Below, one piece after another: positions 31,300-38,553 of a stretch of DNA of 38,553 nucleotides. Origin of the DNA: an uncultured Acidobacteriota bacterium (lineage in GTDB: Bacteria; Acidobacteriota; Terriglobia; UBA7540); the NCBI GenBank assembly GCA_937900045.1, contig CALCEB010000276.1:1-38553 (forward strand). The letters run 5' to 3'. A model generated the notes under the pieces. The model ran no database searches, was not told where the DNA came from, and saw only the letters and a list, made by a program, of their open reading frames with translations. Made by a program: the position numbers and the translations under genes. The number at the start of each line of letters is the position of its first letter. The first letter of the stretch is position 1.

Positions 31300-32895
31300 T
31301 CAATGTACGGCCATGGCCCCCTTTTGGGGCGTGGACTTCTTCATCAGAAATACGAACGGGACCATCACCAGGATCGCCACCGCCAACAACTTAAAGTCAT
31401 CAATATAGGCCAGCATATTGGCCTGCCGGGCAACTACGCCATAGAGCAGACCGTAGGCTTTGCGTGCCGCATCCGCGGTGCTTACGCCTTTTAGAAACAA
31501 CAGGCTGCTGGCGGCTTGGAGAGCATGGAGCAAACCGGGGTTATAACTGTTTACGTGGCTTGCCAAGTTTACTTGATGGAATTGGGCACGGCGATCCAGC
31601 ATCGTAGTTACCACCGAAATCCCGAAACTCCCCCCAATATTCCGCGACAGATTGATGAAACCGGACGCGGCGTTGTTCTTCTCGCGCGGCAGAAAAGAAT
31701 AGGCCGCGGTATTGATGGGCACGAAAAGGAATGCCAGACCGCAGGCTTGCAGCACTCGCGTCCACATCAAAGTGCTGAAATCGACCCCGAGATCAAACCG
31801 GGTCATGCGGAAGAGCGAAACAGAAACCACGAACAGGCCGAAAGCAATCAGGAGGCGAGCGTCATAATGAGTGGTCAGATACCCCACCAGCGGCAAGAGC
31901 AAGATGATGGCAACGCCACCCGGTGAAATTACCATTCCGGCGAGTTCTGCCGTATAGCCCATCATCGTCTGCGCAAAGAGCGGCAGCAGCAAGGTGCTTG
32001 CAAGCAGGGCGAAACCTACCATAAACATCAGCACATTGCCCATCAGGAACGTTCGGTCCCGAAGCAGGTGAATGTCCACCACGGGATCCTTGTGGAACCA
32101 TTCCCAGAACAAGGCCCCGGCCAGGGACAGGACAGCGATCATGGTGAATGCCACAATGTAGTGGCTCTCAAACCAGTCGTCGCGCTGGCCCTTGTCGAGT
32201 ACCACTTGGAGGAAGCCGAGTCCAATAGCGATGAGGGCGAAGCCGATGTAATCAATCTTCACTCCGGCTTTTTTACTCGTTTGCATATAAGGCGGATCCG
32301 TAACCATTCGCGTGGTCAGAAGCAGTGAGGCGATCCCCACCGGAACGTTTATGAAGAAAATCCAGCGCCACGTGAAATTGTCCGTGATCCAGCCGCCGAG
32401 CGTCGGCCCCAGCGCCGGCGCCGCCACCACCGCCATGCCATATACGGCGAACGCCATTCCTCGCTTGGAGGCCGGGAAAGTATCCGCCAGGATGGCCTGC
32501 TCGCTGGGCTGCAGGCCGCCGCCGCCCGCGCCCTGCAGCACACGAAAGAGGATTAACGCTTCGAGGCTGGGCGCAATTCCACAAAGGAAAGAACTGGTCG
32601 CAAAGATGGCTACACAAGTCATGTAAAAGCGCTTCCGCCCGAAACGGTTGGAGAGCCATCCGCTCAGGGGCAGGACTACGGCGTTTGAAACGAGATAGGA
32701 GGTGAGCACCCAGGTGCTCTCATCCACGCCGGCTGAAAGGCCGCCCGCAATGTGCGGCAAGGCGACGTTGGCAATGCTGGTGTCCAGCACTTCCATGAAG
32801 GTCGCCAGGGTCACGGTGAGGGCGATAAGCCACGGGTTATGCCCGGGATGCCAACTCCATTCCGGTCCCCGCTGGAAATCCTGTTGTTGGCTCAT
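31300..32895 (-). CDS. DHA2-family MFS multidrug exporter (EmrB-like)
   Basis: The 531-residue protein has 14 predicted membrane helices and is a proton-driven drug exporter of the DHA2 branch. Helix 1 carries LATFMEVLDTSIANVALPHI (motif D1), the loop 2-3 has NRFGRKRFY (motif A), helix 4 FRVLQGAGGGGLQPSEQAIL (motif B), and helix 5 APALGPTLGGWITD (motif C). With HlyD and TolC proteins it would form a channel across both membranes like EmrAB-TolC. Its ATG overlaps the HlyD stop (ATGA). Substrates cannot be predicted. Confidence 0.93.
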   Translation of the reverse strand: MSQQQDFQRGPEWSWHPGHNPWLIALTVTLATFMEVLDTSIANVALPHIAGGLSAGVDESTWVLTSYLVSNAVVLPLSGWLSNRFGRKRFYMTCVAIFATSSFLCGIAPSLEALILFRVLQGAGGGGLQPSEQAILADTFPASKRGMAFAVYGMAVVAAPALGPTLGGWITDNFTWRWIFFINVPVGIASLLLTTRMVTDPPYMQTSKKAGVKIDYIGFALIAIGLGFLQVVLDKGQRDDWFESHYIVAFTMIAVLSLAGALFWEWFHKDPVVDIHLLRDRTFLMGNVLMFMVGFALLASTLLLPLFAQTMMGYTAELAGMVISPGGVAIILLLPLVGYLTTHYDARLLIAFGLFVVSVSLFRMTRFDLGVDFSTLMWTRVLQACGLAFLFVPINTAAYSFLPREKNNAASGFINLSRNIGGSFGISVVTTMLDRRAQFHQVNLASHVNSYNPGLLHALQAASSLLFLKGVSTADAARKAYGLLYGVVARQANMLAYIDDFKLLAVAILVMVPFVFLMKKSTPQKGAMAVH

Positions 32896-34193
32896 TGCGT
32901 CTTGACCCTGGGCTCCACGGAAAGTCCAGGACGAAGCAGATGTCCGGGGTCCTGGCCCTTGTCAATATCAATCCTCACGGGCACCCGCTGAACCACCTTT
33001 ACGTAGTTGCCCGTGGCGTTTTCAGGTGGGAGGAGGCTGAAAAGTGATCCTGTGGCCCCGGCGATGTCCAGCACGTGGCCATTGTAATCGCGGCCATAAG
33101 CGTCCACATGAATGGTGGCTTTCTGGCCCGGACGCATGTTCTTGAGCTGCGTTTCCTTGAAATTTGCGGTCACCCAGATATCGTTCAGCGGAACAATCGC
33201 CATCAAGGCCTGACCCGGCTGCACGTATTCACCAATCTGTGCGGAGCGCTGTCCGACGATTCCGTCAACCGGAGCAACGATGGTGGTATAGCTGAGGTTC
33301 AACTCCGCTTGATCCAGCAGGGCTTTGGCTTTGTTGGCGGCGGCCTGGGCCGCCAATGCCCGGTCTCGACTGATGGAAACCTGGCGAGGTCCGGTGCCGG
33401 CGTATTTTAATTGGGCGGAAGCTTGCACCACACGCTGGCGGGCTTGAGCCACCTGCTTCTGGGCCGCGGCTGATGAAGCTCGGGCGGCTGCCACCACGGC
33501 GGCAGTGCCGTTCGCCGTCTCCACTGCTTGCACGTACTGTTGCTCGGAGATTTCCTGCTTGCTCACCAACTGCTTGTAGCGCTTCACATCATCCTCGGCT
33601 TTGGCATTGTTGGCCTGCGCCTGGCGCAGGTTGGCCTGGGAAGCATCGAACTGCTGTTCGGCTGCGGAGAGGCCGGCCTCTGCGTCGCTCACGCCTGCGC
33701 TGGCGCTACTAAGCTGAGAGCTACTATTCACCTGGGCTACTGGAACGTTCGCCATCATGGACCGTGCGATCGCCACATCGTTTTCGTAAGCTGCCCGGGC
33801 GCTCTCTACGGACACCTTGGCGTCCGTGGGATCAATCTGCACCAACACTTGCCCGGCTTTCACACGGTCGTTATTATTGACGGTGACTTTGGTGATGTAC
33901 CCTAACACGCGCGAGCTGATCGGGTTGATGTTGCTGTCAATCTCCGCGTCATCCGTCGATTCCCAACCCGCATAATGGCGGTATAGAAAGATCGAAGCCA
34001 CCGCCAGGGCAACTAGGGCGCCCAAGATCAGCCACCTCCTGCGGGGATTGCCCGGTGGCTTCACGGCGCTTTCGAGATCAAGCTCGTTGAATGCTCCAGA
34101 GCCTGGCGCCGCTTGCGCTTGGGCTTCTGCCGGCGCGGTGCGAGCTGCGGCCTTGGGCTTCTGAGTCTCAGTCTGAATTTTTTCTTCGGTCAT
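32892..34193 (-). CDS. HlyD/EmrA-family periplasmic adaptor
   Basis: The 433-residue membrane-fusion protein has a Pro/Ala-rich cytoplasmic N-terminus, one membrane helix (about 53-72, RRWLILGALVALAVASIFL) and then TDDAEIDSNINPISSRVLGY, typical of EmrA. The lipoyl half-motifs VNNNDRVKAGQVLVQIDPTD and APVDGIVGQRSAQIGEYVQPG flank a long alpha-hairpin rich in Ala/Gln (about 130-290). A beta-barrel region with NDIWVTANFKETQL follows. It connects the DHA2 exporter to the outer-membrane TolC channel. ATGA overlaps at both ends show strict coupling with its neighbours. Confidence 0.93.
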   Translation of the reverse strand: MTEEKIQTETQKPKAAARTAPAEAQAQAAPGSGAFNELDLESAVKPPGNPRRRWLILGALVALAVASIFLYRHYAGWESTDDAEIDSNINPISSRVLGYITKVTVNNNDRVKAGQVLVQIDPTDAKVSVESARAAYENDVAIARSMMANVPVAQVNSSSQLSSASAGVSDAEAGLSAAEQQFDASQANLRQAQANNAKAEDDVKRYKQLVSKQEISEQQYVQAVETANGTAAVVAAARASSAAAQKQVAQARQRVVQASAQLKYAGTGPRQVSISRDRALAAQAAANKAKALLDQAELNLSYTTIVAPVDGIVGQRSAQIGEYVQPGQALMAIVPLNDIWVTANFKETQLKNMRPGQKATIHVDAYGRDYNGHVLDIAGATGSLFSLLPPENATGNYVKVVQRVPVRIDIDKGQDPGHLLRPGLSVEPRVKTQ

Positions 34194-35674
34194 TTGCTTC
34201 CCTCCAGATATTGCATCGCCGCCTGTTCCGCGATGCCCATGGCTTGCGCCAGCGAAACTTTGGCGAGGTTGTGGGAATACAGGCTTGAAATGTAAGATTG
34301 GTCCGCACTGGCGACGGATTCCTGGGCTTCGACCACTTCGATGTTGTCCACGATCCCCGCTTTAAAGCGGTCCTGCGCCTGCTGCAGGGTTTGCTGCGCC
34401 AGGTCTTCATTGCTCTTAGCCACTTGAACCTGGTCTTCGGCGGTTTTCAAGTTCAGAAGCGCCGTCCGCACTTGGTAATCGATCTGCGCCTTCAGGTCCG
34501 CAAGCTGATCCTTTTTTTGCCGGAGCGCGGCATCCGCCTGCAACAATTCGCCGTGTATTCTGCCTCCTTGGAATACAGGAATATTCAGCGTTCCCTGAAT
34601 GGCGAACGTTTCGTGGGAGTTGGGCAGCGAGAGGCCAATGTCTCCGAAATTGGCGCCGAATCCTACCGAAGGATACCGCTCCGCCACGATCGCCCGGCGG
34701 GATTGCTCCGCCGCTTGGACGCTTGCTTCCGCGCTCTTGTAATCCGGCCGGTGGGCATAGGCTCGCGCCAGAGCGTCATTTACCGTGATCCCTTCCAACG
34801 GAGAATAGGGTGTTTTATCCGTCACCTCGAAGGCTTGGGCGTTGGGAAGGCCAATCACCCGGGCCAGCCTCAATTTGTCCGTTTGGAGCTGGTTTTGCGC
34901 CGACAGAAGCTGCTGCTGGCGCGATTTCAGTTCGACCTGGGCGCGAAGCATATCAATGCGCGGGCTCACCCCGGCCCTTAATTGGTCTGCGGCTTGTTGA
35001 TAGAGGGCCTGTGCCGTATTTACTTGCGCTTGTGTAGCGGAAACCTGAGCCGCGTCGGCATTCACCTGCAAATAAGCGTTGCCAACGGCCAGAACCACCA
35101 AATCCCGAGCTTCGCGATAGGTGTATTCCGCGGCACGCACCTTCAGGGATGAAGCCCTTACATCCCGCAACGCATGAAGGTCAAGCACTGGCGCATTGAG
35201 GTAAGCACGGGCATCAAAAAGGCTGAATGGCCCAACAATGGTGGGAATCCCGGGAAACCCGGAAAAGCCAAACGCCGCCAGGTTAATCTGCTGTCTTTCC
35301 ATGTAAGAAGAAGTCGTCAGGTGAGGCAAGAGATCGCTCAACGACTGCCATCGCTGGCCGCGCGCCTCTCGTGTATCCTCACTGTCCAGCAATGCGCCCA
35401 GATTATTCTTCAAGCCGCGGTCAATGGCGTCCCTCAACGAGAGGTTGAGAACCGCGGAGCTTGCCTTGCCGGTGGGAACGCTTCCCAAAAACTGATTCTG
35501 CGCGGAGCCTTGCAGGTTCATCACTGCGGAGGTTGGAGGCTGCGAGCTGCTTGGGGCTTGCCCTACGCCCGTTGGAACATATTGTGCGTCTGCCCCAGCC
35601 AGGGTCAGGATGATGGCGGCAAAACCCAGCATGATCTTATAAATGAAATTGGAGCTACTTCCTTTCCTGATCAT
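34190..35674 (-). CDS. TolC-family outer-membrane efflux protein
   Basis: A 494-residue outer-membrane efflux channel subunit with an N-terminal signal (IYKIMLGFAAIILTLAGADAQ), a first repeat starting LNLSLRDAIDRGLKNNLG and a second around ITVNDALARAYAHRPDYKSAE. Each has long helices (for example DAAQVSATQAQVNTAQALY and LLQADAALRQKKDQLADLK) and a beta strand. Three such chains form the trans-periplasmic tunnel. An internal ATG at 35632 would give a shorter signal peptide; GAGG lies about 12 nt before the ATG used. It is the first of three overlapping efflux genes and is 157 nt downstream of the STAS gene. Confidence 0.92.
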   Translation of the reverse strand: MIRKGSSSNFIYKIMLGFAAIILTLAGADAQYVPTGVGQAPSSSQPPTSAVMNLQGSAQNQFLGSVPTGKASSAVLNLSLRDAIDRGLKNNLGALLDSEDTREARGQRWQSLSDLLPHLTTSSYMERQQINLAAFGFSGFPGIPTIVGPFSLFDARAYLNAPVLDLHALRDVRASSLKVRAAEYTYREARDLVVLAVGNAYLQVNADAAQVSATQAQVNTAQALYQQAADQLRAGVSPRIDMLRAQVELKSRQQQLLSAQNQLQTDKLRLARVIGLPNAQAFEVTDKTPYSPLEGITVNDALARAYAHRPDYKSAEASVQAAEQSRRAIVAERYPSVGFGANFGDIGLSLPNSHETFAIQGTLNIPVFQGGRIHGELLQADAALRQKKDQLADLKAQIDYQVRTALLNLKTAEDQVQVAKSNEDLAQQTLQQAQDRFKAGIVDNIEVVEAQESVASADQSYISSLYSHNLAKVSLAQAMGIAEQAAMQYLEGSK

Positions 35675-35831
35675 CTTAAGCAGATCCTCTCTTCTTTCAT
35701 GCGGCTTGCGCTAGCGCGGCAAAAATGACTCGATGGGCAGTAGCCTGACCCGGCTGGCCGGGAATGGCTCAGGACGGTGGTTGCTCTCTTCGATGAGCGG
35801 CGCGAAGGGGGGACACCCCGCGCACCTCCGT

Positions 35832-36110
35832 TCATTTCCGCCCATTCTTGATCAAGTCCACAATCGACCGGGTCAGGAAGCCGCCTCCGCACAAATCTGC
35901 GCCCTTCCGGAACATCGAGGAGAGCAGGCACTTGCCTTCATGATCGATAAAAGTAACTTCGCCAAGATCAACCATCACGGGTTCTTCCGGGTGCTCGCGG
36001 ACAAATTGGGTCCAGCTCTTCTTCAACTCGCTCACCCACGGCTTCACCAGCCGCCCCTCCACTTTAAAAGTGGCGCGGCCTTCTTGTTCGACGACAGTGA
36101 CTTTAAGCAC
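35832..36110 (-). CDS. STAS-domain protein
   Basis: A single STAS domain of 92 residues: beta strand VTVVEQEGRATFKVEGRLV, a helix WVSELKKSWTQFVREH, then PVMVDLGEVTFIDHEGKCLL (D56-H57-E58-G59) and a C-terminal strand/helix (FLTRSIVDLIK). In anti-sigma antagonists such as SpoIIAA the loop at this place is DSSG with a phosphorylated Ser; here it is DHEG, so switching by that Ser is not possible. The start codon is GTG with a purine-rich AGAAGAA just upstream. The gene sits between the sigma-54 activator and tolC, behind a -24/-12 promoter candidate. Role in efflux control is inferred from position only. Confidence 0.82.
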   Translation of the reverse strand: MLKVTVVEQEGRATFKVEGRLVKPWVSELKKSWTQFVREHPEEPVMVDLGEVTFIDHEGKCLLSSMFRKGADLCGGGFLTRSIVDLIKNGRK

Positions 36111-36141
36111 TTCTTCTCTTCACCTCAGACTTGTCTACTAG

Positions 36142-36158
36142 ATGCACGCCAATCGCCA
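36142..36158 (-). promoter_or_regulatory. Candidate sigma-54 (-24/-12) promoter for the STAS-efflux genes
   Basis: On the minus strand the sequence TGGCGATTGGCGTGCAT has GG and GC separated by exactly ten bases. It matches TGGC at -24 and TGCA at -12 of the consensus TGGCAC-N5-TTGCA. A start near 36132 would leave a leader of about 22 nt before the STAS GTG. The enhancer-binding protein encoded just upstream supports the call. A weaker alternative match (TGGC-N10-GC) lies some 35 nt further upstream. Confidence 0.6.
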
Positions 36159-36268
36159 ACGGTCACACGGCAGCCCGTGGAGCCGCCAAATGCAGGCCAA
36201 ATCGCGAAATCCGGGGGGACGCGAATAAGGAAAATGAGAGGCTGGAGGCGGGTTCGACGTCAATATGC

Positions 36269-36280
36269 CGGCACGTGCCG
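36269..36280. promoter_or_regulatory. Perfect 12-bp palindrome, possible enhancer (UAS)
   Basis: CGGCACGTGCCG is fully self-complementary and flanked by ATAT-rich sequence on both sides. It is about 140 bp upstream of the predicted sigma-54 start, a usual distance for enhancer sites of NtrC-like activators. It starts 12 nt beyond the activator's stop codon. Confidence 0.5.
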
Positions 36281-36291
36281 ATATATCGTCA

Positions 36292-38376
36292 TTAGACCGG
36301 CCGGGAAACGCCGAGTTTCTGCATGCGCGATTGCAGGGTGGTCCGTTTCATGCCCAGACGGAGCGCCGCGCCGCGCGGTCCACCCAGCACCCACCTGGTT
36401 TCCCGCAAGGCCCGCACGATATGCTCCCGTTCAGCGGCTTCAAGGGTCAGGCTGGGAGCCGCTCCATTGCCGGGCGCAGCCTTCAGTTCGCCGAGGGGGA
36501 GATGAAGCACGAAGCCGGAGGTCAGGATCACCGCCCGCTCGATGAAGTTTTCGAGTTCCCGGATGTTGCCCGGCCACGGATATTGCACGAGCGCTTCCAT
36601 GGCCTCGGATGGGATGGAATCAATCCGCTTATTCATGCGGCGGGCGTAACTCTGGGCGAAATAACGGACCAACATGGGGATGTCCTCGCGCCTTTCCCGC
36701 AGAGGCGGCAGGACGATGGGAAACACATTCAGCCGGTAATACAGGTCCTGGCGGAATTCCCGGGTTGCGACCATGGACGCAAGATCGCGGTTCGTGGCGG
36801 CCACCACCCGGATATTCACCCGAAGGGTGCGCGTCGATCCCAGACGCTCGAACTCCCGCTCCTGCAGAACTCGAAGCAGCTTAGGCTGCAACTCCAGGGG
36901 AATATCGCCGATTTCGTCCAGGAAAAGCGTCCCTTGGTCCGCAAGCTCAACCCGGCCGGTTTTCTGTGCCACCGCCCCGGTGAATGCTCCCCGCTCGTGC
37001 CCGAAGAGCTCGCTTTCCAACAATCCCGTGGGGATGGCCGCGCAGTTCACCTTTACGAAAGTCTGCTCCCGTCTCGGGCTTAGATTGTGGATGGCGCGAG
37101 CGATCATCTCTTTTCCGGTTCCGGTCTCACCCAAAATGAGGACATTCGATTGAGCCGGGGCCACAGTTTCAGCCTGTTTCAGAACCCGTCGCAGCGTCCG
37201 GCTTTCCCCAATGATGTCTTCAAAATTATTCTCAGTGCGGATTTCATCTTGCAGATAGACATTTTCCTTGGCGAGCTTTTCCTTCAGTTCCGCAATCTGC
37301 TTAAAGGCAAAAGCATTCTCCACGGCGATCGCCATCTGGCGCGCTGACTGATTCAGGATTTCAACCTGATCCTGGCTGAAAGCGTCCAGACGGCGGCTGC
37401 CGATGTTAAGTGTCCCCAGGACGCGGTCGCGATGGATGAGCGGAATAATACAACCGCTTTGGATTCCTTCCCGGATTAGCCTTTGAGCGATGACGGAATC
37501 TCCCGCTTCACGAATGTCGTTGGGTCCAATAATAATCGTCCGGCGGGAGAGGATCGCCCGCCCCGGTAGAGAGCCTTCAACCGGTGAACAGTGGCCGGGC
37601 AGGATCGGCTCACTGGCGGTTGGGAAATCCAACACGCAGAGAGTGATTTCGCGCTTCTCCGGATTATAGAACGTCAGGCTGGCGGAATCATGATTGACAA
37701 CGCGGCGCAGACACTCCGAAATCGCATGCAGCAGCCCGCTTAGATCCAGATTGGAGACTAGCGCGCTGGTGACCCCCAGCAATGCTTGCAGGCGGGCATT
37801 TTTTTGCGCTAGTTCCTCCTGATAGCTCTTCACCGCTTCGGCGTTCAATGCGTTGTCCACGGCCACGGCCACTTGGCGGGCAACCTGCCGGAGGAATTCG
37901 ATCTCCTCAGCCTCGTATTTGTGTTTTTGCGATGTGCCGATTCCCATCACCCCCAGCCGGCGCTGCGCCGTCGTTAGAGGAAGCATGCAAAGTGAGCGGA
38001 CCTTATGTTCGCGAAGCAGTGATTTTTCCATCTGGGGAAACCGTTTGAAAAACTGATCCACCGTTCCGGTCAAAGGTTTTTGCGTCTTCAAAACAGTGCC
38101 CGCCGGACCGCCTCCGGTGGGAATCTCCAATTCCGGCACTTCGTAACTTTTATGAACGCCTTCGAGAACGTTAATCTTCACCGTATTCGTTCGTGGGTTA
38201 TGGAGAAGAAGGCTGAGATATTCGAAATTGGCGACGGAGTGCAATCGGCGGGCGAGATCCCGGAAAAGCTTGCGAATATCCCGGTGCAACGCAATCGACT
38301 CGATTACCTCCAACAGGGCGTTTTGGGGGGACTCGGTTTGCCACGGATTCTTCGGTTTTGATTTTTGGTAAACCAT
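36292..38376 (-). CDS. Sigma-54-dependent enhancer-binding protein with two GAF domains
   Basis: A 694-residue activator: GAF 1 (about 25-180), GAF 2 (about 205-360), a short coiled linker (IAELKEKLAKENVYLQDEI), an AAA+ domain (about 385-625) and a C-terminal Fis-type HTH (about 650-692, AALRLGMKRTTLQSRMQKLG). The AAA+ part has Walker A GETGTGKE, the sigma-54 contact loop GAFTGA within FGHERGAFTGAV, Walker B TLFLDEIGD, and the arginine-finger region VVAATNRDL through FRQDLYYRLNVFPI. The GAF pair suggests control by a small ligand, gas or redox state, as in FhlA- and NorR-like proteins, but no ligand motif is recognisable. The start ATG has AAGGA immediately before it, closer than ideal. It lies upstream of, and codirectional with, the STAS-efflux genes. 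Confidence 0.93.
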   Translation of the reverse strand: MVYQKSKPKNPWQTESPQNALLEVIESIALHRDIRKLFRDLARRLHSVANFEYLSLLLHNPRTNTVKINVLEGVHKSYEVPELEIPTGGGPAGTVLKTQKPLTGTVDQFFKRFPQMEKSLLREHKVRSLCMLPLTTAQRRLGVMGIGTSQKHKYEAEEIEFLRQVARQVAVAVDNALNAEAVKSYQEELAQKNARLQALLGVTSALVSNLDLSGLLHAISECLRRVVNHDSASLTFYNPEKREITLCVLDFPTASEPILPGHCSPVEGSLPGRAILSRRTIIIGPNDIREAGDSVIAQRLIREGIQSGCIIPLIHRDRVLGTLNIGSRRLDAFSQDQVEILNQSARQMAIAVENAFAFKQIAELKEKLAKENVYLQDEIRTENNFEDIIGESRTLRRVLKQAETVAPAQSNVLILGETGTGKEMIARAIHNLSPRREQTFVKVNCAAIPTGLLESELFGHERGAFTGAVAQKTGRVELADQGTLFLDEIGDIPLELQPKLLRVLQEREFERLGSTRTLRVNIRVVAATNRDLASMVATREFRQDLYYRLNVFPIVLPPLRERREDIPMLVRYFAQSYARRMNKRIDSIPSEAMEALVQYPWPGNIRELENFIERAVILTSGFVLHLPLGELKAAPGNGAAPSLTLEAAEREHIVRALRETRWVLGGPRGAALRLGMKRTTLQSRMQKLGVSRPV

Positions 38377-38418
38377 TCCTTGCAGATTATCATTAAAGCT
38401 TTCCGCCGCTCAACCCAA

Positions 38419-38442
38419 CCCTGCCTCATCCTATTGGCAGGG
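38419..38442. promoter_or_regulatory. Inverted repeat between divergent genes
   Basis: CCCTGCC-(10)-GGCAGGG is a perfect 7-bp inverted repeat about 45 bp upstream of the activator gene and 84 bp upstream of the start of the next plus-strand frame. It could be an operator. Just beyond it, at 38465-38470, is a GTATACAGCG sequence shared with family-2 repeat A. Confidence 0.4.
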
Positions 38443-38525
38443 ACCGTCAACTTTGCATTTACAATGTATACAGCGTTCTTTCTTCATCATCGCGTCCCAG
38501 CCTTCCGTTAAAATAATCCGGTCCC

Positions 38526-38553
38526 ATGCGTGTCAAAGCTTGGCAATTTCCGG
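38526..38553 (+). CDS. Start of a possible plus-strand gene (cut by window end)
   Basis: ATG at 38526 opens a frame reading MRVKAWQFP to the edge. A TAAAAT (38509-38514) and a TTGGCAGGG region lie upstream, so divergence from the activator gene is plausible. Nine codons are not enough to name a product. Confidence 0.3.

Noticed and set aside
36268..36283. CGGCACG with a following GGCAT as a sigma-54 promoter
   Set aside because: The GG and GC doublets are nine, not ten, bases apart, and sigma-54 spacing is strict; the palindrome is better read as a binding site.
1..38553. tRNA, rRNA, prophage or insertion-sequence genes
   Set aside because: I looked for cloverleaf-like segments, rRNA-like stretches, integrases and transposases and saw none I could support.

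Overview
The window looks like chromosomal DNA of a G+C-rich, Gram-negative heterotroph. The mix of genes suggests Acidobacteriota: many secreted TPR proteins, a two-GAF sigma-54 activator beside a TolC/HlyD/DHA2 efflux operon, a serine-type DapF homologue, and short palindromic repeats between genes. That placement is inference from style and content; no rRNA or tRNA gene is present to confirm it. I see no rRNA, tRNA, CRISPR array, prophage or intact insertion sequence.

Layout. 1-4.8 kb (+): the C-terminal three quarters of SMC, purC behind a good sigma-70-type promoter, a CvpA-like membrane protein and a small Fis-type DNA-binding protein. 5.0-6.4 kb (-): a secreted TPR protein with its own terminator. 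7.1-14.4 kb (+): a sodium:solute symporter, an APC amino-acid permease, and a translationally coupled GH18-like / GH84 glycosidase pair, which may form an amino-sugar scavenging locus. 14.4-15.8 kb: a secreted hypothetical (-) and a membrane-anchored methyltransferase of FAM173 type (+).

15.9-22.9 kb (-): seven co-directional genes: meaB, methylmalonyl-CoA epimerase, a metallo-beta-lactamase-fold hydrolase, MTA phosphorylase, a PfkB kinase, a GT-C-like membrane protein and a dapF homologue. The DapF homologue has serine in place of both catalytic cysteines. 23.3-30.0 kb: acyl-CoA dehydrogenase (-), a PEGA-like/TPR lipoprotein-like gene (+), then threonine aldolase, a Tat-exported C45/phospholipase-B-like Ntn hydrolase, hemW and yjbQ (all -). 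30.5-38.4 kb (-): a regulatory and efflux module. It runs from a sigma-54 enhancer-binding protein through a STAS protein to TolC, HlyD (EmrA-like) and DHA2 (EmrB-like) genes, with an ECF sigma factor last.

The most interesting features are (i) a correctly spaced -24/-12 (sigma-54) promoter candidate 22 nt or so upstream of the STAS-efflux genes, with a perfect 12-bp palindrome at enhancer distance and the enhancer-binding protein gene next door; (ii) the Ser/Ser DapF homologue; (iii) a dispersed palindromic repeat family with three full or degenerate copies and three half copies; and (iv) a second, about 164-bp repeat present in two inverted copies 9 kb apart, one of them directly ahead of the PfkB gene.
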